64,000 nucleotides of DNA from Nemania diffusa (Eukaryota > Ascomycota > Sordariomycetes > Xylariales > Xylariaceae), in the NCBI GenBank assembly GCA_038501195.1, contig JBBPUQ010000002.1:1612001-1676000 (forward strand), read 5' to 3'. The position numbers and the translations under genes were made by a program. The notes below the pieces were generated by a model, which did no database searches, had not been told where the DNA came from, and was given only the letters and a program-made list of their open reading frames with translations. The first letter of the stretch is position 1. The number at the start of each line of letters is the position of its first letter. Of the stretch, positions 1 to 11,090 are shown one piece after another.

Positions 1-2604
1 TATACAGCCAAGAGGAGGAAAGTTGTAACTATAACAGAGATGCCTTTTTATGTTTCGCACGGGAATTCCGGTCACTCCTTTTGCAGTTCGGCTTCTGTGT
101 GTCTGAGTTAGTACTTAAAGCTGCATGAGCTCAAGAACTGGGAAGATGTTCAATTAAATAAATAAATTAAACCATGATTCCAAGCCACACCCCTCCTCTT
201 TCAAGCAGTAACCAGCTATAGTCGGTGTTTCTAGATTCTCCACGATTGTCACAAGCTCATGGTTGCATGCCCATGTATGTATGTAAGTCAGTATTTGTCA
301 ACTCAGTATTCAGGCTCTTTTCAACAAGCTTACCGAAGGGCAACCCATGGGGTACCAGCGCGACAACGAGAGAGACAAAAACCCAGCAACCAGCCAATCG
401 CGCAGCAGATCCTGGGTGGCGACGCCAACTCGCTACCGGGAAACGCCAGGGTCCAGGTTAGGTCGTGTGCTATTGGGACTATTTTCCACCAAAGACGTGC
501 GTCCCAGTCGTCGGCGGTCGATGTAACCGGTCTTCCCCCCTCGCACCGCGATATTACCAATGCTTTTTCAGCAAATCGTAAAATAAAAAAAAGCAAACCC
601 AAAAAGAAAAACCGGTGTCCCTTATCCTTGAGCGACAGGCCACGCAAGATAAGGAGGGATATCATAACTGGGTTTCGGAGTGTCGCTCGAGGAGGGTTTC
701 TAAACGCGTCCAGCTTGCGCAATATGGACGGCGCTTGACGCACCGTCGGAAAGGACAGGGCTGGCCTGCTTTTTGTCATGCTTTCAGTGAAAGAGTAACC
801 ACACCAAAGTGACTCGATAAATTAACTTGGCCTGGCTCCGAGGATCTGATATCTCTGGGCTCCGATAAGCGTCGACGAGATGTATGCAGTCCTAGTCTTC
901 GCAGTTTCGCGACGGCGAATTCTCTCGGCCCTAGCTATGACTTTATCATTATAAAAACTCGCTACTACGATATAGAGAGAAATCCCTCTAATTTCCCACA
1001 TCTGCCCTCTATCTATTTAGCTTTGCTAGTCACTTCCGGGGATAAGAAAGATATCGCAGGGTAGGAAAACCCATGCCGGCCGGAAGGTTTCCAGGAATAG
1101 CGTACACATGAGCGGCGGCATTCTACCCAAACGGACGAATTGAACAGGCATGCTGGCCATGGATTGCGTACTCATCATATGAAAGCGGGGTTTCCCGGAC
1201 ACCAACTTGATAATACTCGAAGCAATAGTGAAAGATAGCAGCTTAGGATAGGGCAGGGGGCGAACGCGTTCGCGATCGTAGTCATGGGCGTGGATTTCAT
1301 TCGTTAGCACAATGCGCATTATAATATATATGAGGTCTATATTTAGCTAAATTAAAAGCCACAGTCCCATTGCGTCATGAGGTATGTCTCTGATCTAGAC
1401 GAATAGCTCGACGCTGCTACCCTATCTGTTTGTCTTTTGATGCTTATTTGTCAGAGCTATCAGATGTGATCCGTAAACCAGGAAGTATGATATGATTATC
1501 ATTTCGGGGAGCGGAGAGTGCGCCGTGGCCGGTTACCCGATTCCGGTGACCGCCATAGATAAACACGCTGCAGGGAGCACATATGTGCGTATAAGTGATC
1601 AAGACTAGCAGCATAATGGGCCATATACAACAGTCTATCGCCTAGCTAGTGATAGAAACCATATTACTGCGTAGATCTCTCATTCATCCCTTATCTCCTC
1701 AGATTATCTATTAATAATAGCATTGTTACCTTTCCCGATTCCTTCATACACTGTCTCTCATCTAACAACTGTTACTCTGTAGTCGGTCTAGACATACTTC
1801 TCATAAACTAATAAATGAATATACCATCACATGCAAGAAAAGCTATTGGAGGAAAAGCCTAATTTCCATGTTTACTCTTTTTTCTTTTTTTCTTTTTATA
1901 ACTCAAGCAAAATATATTTAGTTACCGTACATATGGTAGGTGCACCTATCTATCTGTATTACGCCGACAGGCAGACCCTTCATTCCATTTCTTCCTCGTT
2001 GTGACGCCATACACACGCTTCGAATTCAATTCAACTCATGATAGCGTGTGATATAGGCTAGCGAACAAAGCCAGAAGAACCACGAGATAATGTAGGAGGA
2101 ATGCGCAAGATGGCATGGCGAGTGAATAGAGAAACCCGCAATTCCGGGGGAACGATGGAGCTACCAAGCACAGCAATACAATAAATGTTGACTAAGTAAA
2201 ACTGGGGGTAACTCACTTAGAAGTCGATAACTCTATCCATTGATCTATATTTAGATTGATAAACAAATAGATAGATTACGACTATTCAGCAAATAAAAGG
2301 CGGTCGCTAGGTAACACAATCCCCGGGTAGGAGATGTCCTATCTATAGATTTATAGCTATCTAGATAGGACTTGGCGGGGTAGCTATCTAGTTGCGACCG
2401 GGTCCCTGCAGCAAGCCGATCTCGAGTCACACCGACTGAGGGGTCGAAGTACCTTCATGTTTCTGAGTTCCATCTAGCAGCCTAATCGATAATAAGCGAC
2501 AAAGAAAGATTAACTGAAAAGACACAGAACTTTGATCAACAAGCTAATTGCTGTCATCATAAACACATGCTGAGGCAGGGAGTAGCTCGCCCAAGATTTT
2601 GAGA
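1..2604. other. Gene-free left flank
   Basis: No gene is supported here. Open frames are short and lack recognisable motifs. The stretch at about 2225-2390 is rich in GATA/TATC and TAGATAG-like words. The last 100 bases are the 5' region of the decapping enzyme gene. Confidence 0.6.
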
Positions 2605-3684
2605 ATGACTACCGAAGAGAGCAAAAGACATGCTGAGACGCTAGTTCCCAAGTTTCAATTTGAACGCGTCTTGAACCACGGTAAGCCGCGTCGGACGTCC
2701 CTTAGATAGGGTGGTGGCAAACAAGTCTCTTTTGTCCAGTGCTATATTCATATACAGAGCGAAGCTGACCGTGGCGCAGACGAGGCGGGTCGACGCATCA
2801 CTCTCTATGGCCAGGTGGACTCGCAGCCCGCGCTCCTAATCCTCGAACGAGCCCCCTTCCCCGACGCGCCCGAATACCTATCTGCCCTACCAACCCATCT
2901 GCGGAGTTTAACGAACCTGGGAAATAACGACATTTACGCTTGGTTTCTGGGTTCCGGGGGCCCGATATCGGAGGAAGACGAGACCAAGTTTACCGATTTG
3001 AAGATCAGTCTCATTTGCCCTTGCACCGACAAACATATCAAGAAGCATAGCCGCCAAGGATTTCGTTTCGTGATCGAGACGCCCGAGATATACCGTGACA
3101 AGGTGCGACCGCTCATGCAAGTAAACCGTGAGGAGGGCCGCCTAAATTGGGTCTTTAACATTATCGAGGGGCGGAAGGAAATCAACGATGTGATATATAG
3201 GACGCCATTAGGACGGGATGGCGATGAGGGCTTCTTATTGTTGCCCAATCTGCACTGGGATCGGAAAACTATTGACGCATTGCATTTGCTGGGTATCGTC
3301 GAGCGGCGGGATCTCTGGAGCTTGCGGGACCTGAAGAAGAAACATATACCTTGGCTCAGACACATGAGAGCCAAGCTGATCGACGCAACAGTCAAGACAT
3401 ATCCACAGATCGAAGAGGACCAGCTTAAGCTGTTCTGCCACTACCAACCCACCTACTACCATCTCCACATTCACGTCGTTCACGTCATGTTAGAAGCGAA
3501 CTCGACACAGTCGCTGGGCAAGGCGGTCGGCCTAGATAGCATCATCGAACAGCTCGAGACTATGACAGGAGACGAGGAGACAGGTATGGACAGTATTTCG
3601 ATAGGTTATACAGTAGGCGAGGCGTCAGATCTGTGGACGGACATATATGAACCACTCAACGATAGAGCTTCTCTATCGCGATGA
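2605..3684 (+). CDS. DCS1: Scavenger mRNA decapping enzyme (DcpS/Dcs1, HIT family)
   Basis: The product hydrolyses the residual m7GpppN cap left after 3'-5' mRNA decay. The large exon (to the TGA at 3682-3684) carries the histidine-triad motif HLHIHVVHV near residue 267 and the family's N-terminal segment GRRITLYGQVDSQPALLILE. Exon 1 is 2605-2680, encoding an N-terminus with KFQFERVLNH, and ends at a clear GTAAGC donor in phase 1. The usable acceptor in the right phase is GAAG at 2761-2764, giving exon 2 as 2765-3684 and a 331-residue protein of normal family length. The better-looking CAG at 2755-2757 is in the wrong phase, so the junction is the weak point. The 3' end overlaps the convergent GILT-like gene. 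Confidence 0.88.
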
Positions 3685-4515
3685 CCAGGTCGTTAACCGC
3701 GGAGCCGCCGGGGCAATCTTTCCACTCTCCGCCATCGCGCACGCAATATGTCTCGTCGTTTAAGCGGACCGTGCAGCTCACCTTCACCCCTAGCTGTAGC
3801 GCCAATACAAATTAGTGACCAGTGTATGTCTCGATGAGAAACTAGATAGGATGCAACGTACATTCGCAGATCTCTTGACGCTCTGGCGCAGCATGGCCAT
3901 ACCGAAGGCGCCGTCGTCTCTGGTGGCGCATTCGTTAATCTTCTCAAAATCGACGGCATGTTCCAGCGCGCAATCCTCCACTAACTCGCGTTGGGGGATG
4001 GCTTTGTAATCCTTCGTTAAGCACATAGTGAACCCCAACCAGATCTTAGGGTCCGGGTATAGTTGGTGAGCGCATAGCTCGATGATATTGCCCATGCACT
4101 CGCCGGGTCCGTGTTTGCATTCGACGCCGTCGTTTTCAGTCGGGGCTCCGATATAGGTGAGCGTGAAGTTCACCTTGTCGTGTACTTGGATCATAGCTGG
4201 GAGAAGCAGCTCTCTTAGGCAGTCCCTTGTGTCTGGGCACTTGCTTATGATATGCGCCTCCAAGGGAACCAACTCCCTGCTGGTGACGGGTGATACGGCA
4301 TGTTCAGAGCCGCTGGGGCTCGCGGCGGGAGAATTAGAGGCTGGGACGGCTTCGTTATAGGATGGTAGCGATGCGCTCGTCAACGAGGAGAACAAGCCAA
4401 AGGCATAGAGCCCGTAGACAGTTGCGGCGACAACCAAGAGCAGGAAAAGCGGTCGGTGTCGTCGGCGAGTTCGGTTCCGGGTCGATCGTTTCTCCTCCAC
4501 TACAACCGTATGCAT
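3656..4515 (-). CDS. GILT-like (gamma-interferon-inducible thiol reductase family) membrane-anchored protein
   Basis: Two exons (3862-4515 and 3656-3793) are joined in phase 0 through a GTACGT donor and a TACAG acceptor, giving 263 residues. The start is the first ATG of the open frame. The N-terminus is short and basic (RRRHRPLF), followed by one hydrophobic segment at about residues 23-44, so a type II signal anchor is likely and the rest would be lumenal or extracellular. The GILT core is visible: KCPDTRDC, LTYIGAP, a CxHGPGEC-like segment (CKHGPGECMGN), and further paired cysteines to the C-terminus. The usual CXXC redox pair is not present at the CPDTRDC site, so reductase activity is uncertain. 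The last coding bases lie inside the DCS1 coding sequence on the opposite strand. Confidence 0.75.
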
Positions 4516-6338
4516 TAACAACTGCTACTTGGAGAGACACCTCAGAGGAGGCCTTAAGCTCGTCCACGCAAGGGGTGAAGGCGGAGCTAAGCTGGGATAC
4601 TACTCACTTAGAGGAAGGGTAATTGTGGCGGCCATGTTGGTTCGATCAATATACACTAGGGATGTCGGAGAGCACTATATTGGATATGCATGAGTCTAAA
4701 CTGCCGCGTCATTCATAGTGCTACGCGTAACACGAGGAAATGATGCAAAACAACCGTCGCAAAGCAAAGTTGTTGATCTATTGACAGTGATGATGAACAC
4801 AAAGGAGTTAGTAATGACAGTCCTCTGTTGATGATAGGTATCATGAGATTAGGATGGATTACTCTATCTTTAGATAGATAGGGATAGGTACCTAATACAG
4901 TCAGGTGAGCTGGTAAATAGCTGAGAAGGGACCCCTTAAACCCGAGATAGGCACTGTAGCAGCTGCCTGATTACGCAGTAGAGGCACCTCTGTATGGATA
5001 CGTAGCTAAGTAGTTAGGTACCTAGCCGTACGTAGCAGGAGATGCAGCTTATTATGTTCCGAGACAGCTACCTAGGTACCTACTTAGAGCTGGCTGGTGC
5101 AGCAGCTGACCCAGGGCGCATCATCATCAGGGTCTCTCCGAGATCTAGAGGGCTCTAACAGACCAATCAGGTGCTGCCTTGTGACTACTAAGCCGCGACT
5201 GATGAGTGCAGGGTGTCTCGGGTGGCTGGACTTACCCTACGCACACTGCAGCCCATTCGCTATAAGTTAAGTAGTGTAATCTTTCTATAACAAAACAAAC
5301 CGACTAAACCCAGCTATTTGCGAAGCTGATTCGTGCCTCTCTGTGCATCTGCGCCCCCTTTGATGGAACCTACGCTGTAGTGTAAGTGCGTTACAGATAC
5401 AGTTTGCTGACATAGGTAAATACTGTGTTTGTGGTTAATACTACCCACCGCAGGTACGTTACTAGCGGTCATATTAGGTACCTGGGTAGGTTGTGGGTAG
5501 GGAGGTAAGTAATCGAAGAGGCCATCTTCATATCGATTGTTCATCACGTACACATTTCCATATCTTGGTATGCACCAGACATAGGATTATTATATCCTTA
5601 CTTTAAGAAGCCAGTTCAATGATTCTCTGGTCTTGATAAAGCGTGACTGATAAACGCTAAAGTCTTTTTTAGAAAAATAGGAGAAGCGGATACGAGGTTT
5701 TGATCAAACTCTTTCTACCTACGTCTTTACATCTGCAAATTGTACAGCCCACTACAGCCAGCCCACCTCTTTTGCATGACCTATTTGTCTACTACATACT
5801 ACCTAACCTATACACCGAGATATATGTATTGTACATATCGAACACTACCTATCCTAACCCACGGTAAGTGTACCTATACGAGATATAACCTGATCTGACA
5901 TATGTAGAGAGGTAACTTCTCCACGTTGATCAGGGTCTGCCTTGCACAATCTTCCCTGCAGCTGCAACGTTCCCATAGGGAGTCGGCAATTCTTCCTTGC
6001 TCTCTCCCTCTACATGCTCATTTCTTGTACCTACATACCTACTTACATATAAACATACCTACATACGTAAACACATAACAAACCAAGCCAGGCTGGACAT
6101 GAACACATAACGCATAACACGTTCATACACATCGGTATAAATGCGTGGTCAAGGCCAGCCGAATTAGCCATTCGTCGGCCGAGTGCTCTAGCCCCTCAAA
6201 AATACTCCAGTAACCCAATCTTCCCTCTTGCACCAACGAACGCCGCATCCCCGTTACCCGTTACACGCCACGCATATGTAGGTACAACAACGTACCTATG
6301 GCAAACGGATGGTGCAGCACAAGGTATCAACAGACAAT
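4516..6338. other. Intergenic region between divergent genes
   Basis: No gene is supported. The region is the shared 5' side of the GILT-like gene and the hexokinase-like gene. It is dense in short TACC/GGTA and TAGATA words, especially at 4885-5090 and 5990-6075. The 79-residue frame near 5314-5553 has no family motif. Confidence 0.55.
4885..5090. repeat. TACC/GGTA-rich palindromic simple sequence
   Basis: This tract has repeated GGTACCTA, TAGGTACC and CTACCTAGG words that can pair with one another. Similar tracts recur between genes throughout the window. Confidence 0.6.
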
Positions 6339-8061
6339 ATGTCGACTCCGGCCCCAGTAGCATCCGAGTTGGAGCGCTTTCTCGAACCCCTCCAGATCGA
6401 TGTGACGAAAGCTCACGTGCTCGCCCATGAGCTGTACCAGGCCTTCCAGCACTTGGCTGCCGAATCGCTGACACAGTTTCTCCCAACTCCCATATCTGAG
6501 TCCATCCTTCGTCCAACAGGGGGACGCGAGAGAGGGCGGTACGTCTCCTTGTTGATTCTGGCGTCGGATCCAGCTTATATATCCTACCTCAAATTGCTAA
6601 CTGCTGTGCTAGATATCTCGCTATAGACATGTATGCCCCACAAGCTTACGTTTTGTGGTATTTTGCTAGCTAACATGAATGAACAGCGGCGGCACGAATT
6701 TAAGAGTTGGATTTATTGAACTCTTGGGCAGCGACAGTGCTCCCACCACGAATGGAGTCACCAGCAACGGGCACTATTCCGACCATCGGACACCGTCCAA
6801 TCTTCGCAGAGTCTTGGAAAAATCATGGCCGATCCAAGAAACTCTGAAGAAGGAAAACCCCGACTCCTTGTTTGCCTGGATCGGCAGCTGCATTGCCGAA
6901 GTTGTGAGAGAGGGAGTCGAAGCCTTTAGCCTGGACCGAGACAGCGAGCTTCCAATGGGCGTGACCTTTAGCTTCCCCATTGTGCAGAATACCTTGTCGG
7001 ATGCTACTATCATGGCGATGGGTAAAGGATTTGCTATCACCTCAAAACTAGATCTTGGGACATTGTTAGTCAATGGATATGAAAAGTCCAAATCTTGTGA
7101 CCTGCCACGCATTAAGGTCACGGCGATATTGAACGATGCTGTCGCCACCTTGGTTTCGTTCATTTATCAGTTTCAAGAAGATCACAGCCACAAAGCAGCA
7201 ATGGGGTTGATATGTGGCACAGGTACCAATGCGACAATCCCCTTACGACAAAGCACCCTCAGCTCTAGGAAATTGCCTGGGAAGATAACGGTTGGGGCCG
7301 AGGATGCAGCCGAGGATGTCAAAGTTGCAGTCAATACGGAATGGAGTATAAACGGGTCTGCTCAACCCCTACGGAAGCTCGGTTTAATAAGCAAATGGGA
7401 CAGTCAGCTCGACGCTGAAGGGGAAGTTCCGGGTTTCCAGCCGTTTGAATACATGACGTCAGGAAGATATTTAGGCGAACTGGGCCGTCTCATGTTCTTA
7501 GACTTCCTGAAATCGCACTTTGGCCTGTCAGACGAAAACATCCCAGGGCAGTTATTACACCGATTTGGGCTCACGACAACCTTCCTAAGCCATTACCACC
7601 CACCGCGCCCAGCCGTCTTACTCCATGAGCTCGAAGTCGAATTTCCACCGTCTACCTCTCAGGTACCCGTCGAATGGACTGAAGAGATGGCCATGTCGTT
7701 ATATCATATCGCCAAATCTATTGAAGTTAGGGCTGCGGCGCTTGTTGCGGCTGCGATTATAGGATTATTAGCCTGTGCTGACGACATACCACTCTCAAAG
7801 TCGCTAGTGGACGGGACAACCCGATACTCAGCAAATGGAAATACTGAAAAGATGAACCTCGTGATTGGTTACACTGGCGGCTGCATTGTACACTTCCAGA
7901 GCTACTTGTCAGATTGCCAGGTGTTCTTGGACTCAATTCTTGAGGCAGAATTTGGGGATCACGCTCCTGTGCAGTTGACATTAAGCCCCTGCCACGATGG
8001 AGGAATAACAGGCGCTGGCGTCTTGTGCGGTGCTTCTCAAACAACCTCTAAAGACATGTAA
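6339..8061 (+). CDS. Hexokinase-family protein, probably an atypical (HxkC/HxkD-like) member
   Basis: Three exons, 6339-6538, 6613-6630 and 6687-8061, encode 530 residues. The 18-nt middle exon supplies YLAID so that the spliced protein reads GRYLAIDIGGTNLRVGF, the canonical phosphate-1 motif. Later landmarks are TFSFP, LNDAVATL with the Asp at the catalytic-base position, GTGTNA, VNTEW and SGRYLGEL. It departs from active enzymes at MGKGF (normally TKGF) and at YTGG where DGS is usual near the C-terminus. Aspergillus has non-catalytic hexokinase paralogs with a regulatory role in protease and carbon control, and this looks like that group, which is inference. The ATG at 6339 has A at -3; an in-frame ATG at 6309 would add 10 residues. 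Confidence 0.85.
6613..6630 (+). other. 18-nt microexon of the hexokinase-like gene
   Basis: The segment is preceded by CTAG and followed by GTATGC. Joined between the upstream CG (phase 2) and the downstream C, it gives R-YLAID-I and restores the family motif that is otherwise missing. Both flanking introns are short, 74 and 56 nt. Confidence 0.9.
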
Positions 8062-8483
8062 GATAAGACGTGTGGTTCATTTCATTGCGTAGTTAGATTG
8101 TACGATGCCATGACGAATGAATACCCGAGATACAGAATAGAAGGAATAGATAGGGTATGTAGCATAGCGCGGTGTGTTATAGGTCGAAATAAGCCTATAC
8201 GATTTGAAGGAGTCTTACCTTGCATGTGTTGCCTAGATAGTCCTGCATACCTACTATCTGCCTTACATGTACCTGCGCCTCAATAGGCTTTCTCTGTACC
8301 ATATACAGCTAGGGAGCGAGCCATGACAGAGACTATCTATAAGAACAATAACTGCAATCACGAGTCGCACAACATTAGTTACTGCATGGTTGAGTTTATG
8401 AGAAATTTCTTAGGTACAAGGGCTCGATCCGTAATCAAGTAAAATCTTGCTTACTAGAGAACCCCAAGGGAGGGGCCGAGGGA
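8062..8483. other. Intergenic, hexokinase-like 3' end to MFS 5' end
   Basis: I see no gene or recognisable repeat here. It holds the 3' flank of the hexokinase-like gene and the promoter of the MFS transporter. Confidence 0.55.
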
Positions 8484-10885
8484 ATGACACAAAACAACGA
8501 GGACCAGCCGGATGAGCACACCGCCCTGCTGCATCATGGTCAACAAACTCAGCACGGAACGGCCGTGACGGGTGTTGGTAGAGTCGACGATGCGGAAAAC
8601 GGCACAGAACAAGACTCGCTGCTCCCACGCAGCCGCCATGGATCAGCGGACTTAGCGACACTCAAGACCGTGCCGCCGGAGTCTATATCCGAAGACGCAG
8701 AGGAAAGGAGAGGAGACCCAGAAGCCGGTGGCGCCCCGTCTAGCAGCAGCAGCGACAGCGACGACGAAGACGGCGACGATCAGGCCGCAAGCACGTTCCT
8801 AGTGAACGCGCAGCCGGGGCGGTTCCGGGTGGTCTTCGCGGGGATCATGCTATCGTACTTCCTCGCGCTCTTCGACGGGACGATCCTAGCGACATCGCAC
8901 CCGGTGATCACGTCGCACTTCGGCGCGTCCAACGCCGCGTCGTGGCTCACGACGGCGTTCATGCTGACCTCGACGGCGACGCAGCCGCTCGTCGGGCGCC
9001 TCTCCGACGCCGTGGGGCGCCGCCGCCTGTACCTCGCCGCCGTGGCCGTGTTCGCGGGCGCCACGGCCGGGTGCGCGCTCGCGCCGTCGATTGGCGCGTT
9101 CATCGCTGCGCGCGCGGTGTGTGGGCTGGGCGCGGGGGGTATGATGACGCTGGGGTCGATTACTGTTAGTGATTGTGTGCCGATTGAGTAGGTTGTTGTT
9201 TGCTTTCGTGTTCTGTCTCTCTGTTGTTTTTACCCTGTCTTGCGTTGAAGTTCTCGGATTCGAGTGGTGTGTTCAAGCGAACGTGGATAAAGCACAGGGT
9301 GATGTAGCTATAGGTAGTATAAGAGAGGACAAAATACTCTAGTTCTACACCTACTTCTAGATAACCTAACTACAACATAAGAAACACCTGCTAACCTCCT
9401 ACCCTGTTATAGACAAAGAGGCACCTACCAAAGCGTTATCAACGTCGTCTACGGGCTCGCAGCCGCCTCGGGCGCCGCGTTCGGCGGCCTGCTGGCGGAC
9501 TCGCTGGGCTGGCGCTGGGAGTTCGGGGTCCAGCTGGTGCCTCTGGCGCTCTGCTTCGGCACCGTGTTCTTCGGCATGCCGGCTGATCTGGGGCTGCAGC
9601 ACGGGCGGGAGAGGCAGACGCTTGCGCAGGCCCTGCGCGGGTTTGACTTCAAGGGCTCGGCGCTGTTGACCACGTCGACTACGTTTCTGATTCTGGGACT
9701 GGTGAGTCGACTTCTTCATCTCTCTCGTTTGACTTGATATCCATGCCCGTGATAGACCTGATAGCTGACAATGGGAACGCGTATTGTAGAACCTCGGTGG
9801 TAATATCCTGCCATGTAAGTGAACCCGGTTATCTCACACGAAAGACGACTAGCTAACTCACCTCAGGGTCGCATCCATTCATCATCGCCTCACTGGCTAT
9901 ATTCGCCGTCTGCTTCCCAACATGCCTCTACGTCGAGAGCCGCGTCGAGCGGCCCATCATGCCCCTCGTCCTGCTGCACAGCAGTCCGCGGGCCAACATC
10001 ATCTTCTCAAACTCCATAGCTTCGTTCCTGCTAAACGCTATCCTATTCAACGTGTAAGCTCTCACCCAATCCTTCCTCGTCCACTCCCCTAGCTACCTAT
10101 CTACCTCACCTGGTGAGTAACCCTTCGACTCCCCTCTCCCAGAAATAAGAGTGAAACCAGTAAAAGAGAAGACACAGTCAGCTAACCCCCAACCACAACC
10201 CAGCCCCCTCTTCATCCGCGCCGTCCTCCAAAAATCCGCCACAGAATCCGGCCTCTACCTCGTCGTGCCAACAGCAACAGCCTCCATAGCCGGGACCCTA
10301 ACCGGGCTCCTGATCTCGCGCACGGGGCGGCTCAAGTGGCCGCTGATCAGCGGCACGGCCTGCTACCTCCTGGGGACAGTCCTCCTCTCCTCGCTGCGCC
10401 GCGGCTGGCCGACGTGGGTGTACCTCCTCTGCCTCGTGCCCGCGGCCCTGGGCCAGGGCTTCCAGTTCCCGGGCACGCTTCTCGCCGTGCTCGCCGCGTC
10501 GCCGCAGCGCGACCAGGCCGTCGTCACCAGCACCCTGCAGCTCTGGCGCGCCCTCGGCAACGTCCTCGGCGTCGCCGCCTCCAGCCTCGTTTTCCAAAAC
10601 GCCCTGCTGCGCTACCTCGTCGCGTACGTCTCCGTCGTCCCGGGCGGCGGTGACGGTGGCGGCGGTGGCGGCGGGGGAGGGGAGGAGTGGAAGGCGATGC
10701 TCATCGAGCGTGTTCGTAGCAGTATCGAGGCTGTGTCTGAGCTACCGGATGGGCAGACTAAAAATGAGGTTATAATGAGTTATGAGGCGGCTTGCAGAGC
10801 TACGTTCTTGGTTTGTCTGGTCATTGCGTTTTTGAGCATGTTATTGGTCTTGCCTGTTAAACTGCCGCGCTTGGGTAGGAAATAA
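8484..10885 (+). CDS. DHA2-type MFS transporter, vacuolar basic amino acid transporter-like
   Basis: Five exons, 8484-9187, 9413-9701, 9790-9814, 9867-10053 and 10204-10885, keep one frame and give 628 residues. The first 110 or so residues are hydrophilic with an acidic serine run (SSSSSDSDDEDGDD). Membrane segments then begin with YFLALFDGTILATSHPVI, and the MFS loop motif GRLSDAVGRRR follows. The RGTYQSVINVVYG and GLLADSLGWRW segments are typical of drug:H+ antiporter-2 and fungal Vba/Fnx-type vacuolar transporters. The third exon is only 25 nt (NLGGNILPW region). A glycine run after VPGG comes from a GGC/GGT-rich stretch at 10646-10682. The substrate cannot be read from the sequence; vacuolar amino acids or toxic metabolites are both possible. 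Confidence 0.85.
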
Positions 10886-11090
10886 ACATCGACATTTTAA
10901 ATAGTTAAATATTCGTAGAAATAGGTAGCTAGACCCTAATAGTACTTTAGAGAAACAATATAGATAGGTTCTAAGCCGAGAGGGGGCCTGGGTATCTAAG
11001 TCTGTTCTCTATTCCTTTCTCGAGACCACGATTATACAATTTGTTGGTTATCATACAATCCCTTCCCATGCACCGGCTGATATGTATACA

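Noticed and set aside
330..779. 149-residue minus-strand frame in the left flank
   Set aside because: No family motif, overlapping frames on the other strand of similar quality, and no splice partners.
1026..1319. 97-residue minus-strand frame with a protein-like composition
   Set aside because: No recognisable domain and no convincing flanking exons; could be a gene fragment, but support is insufficient.
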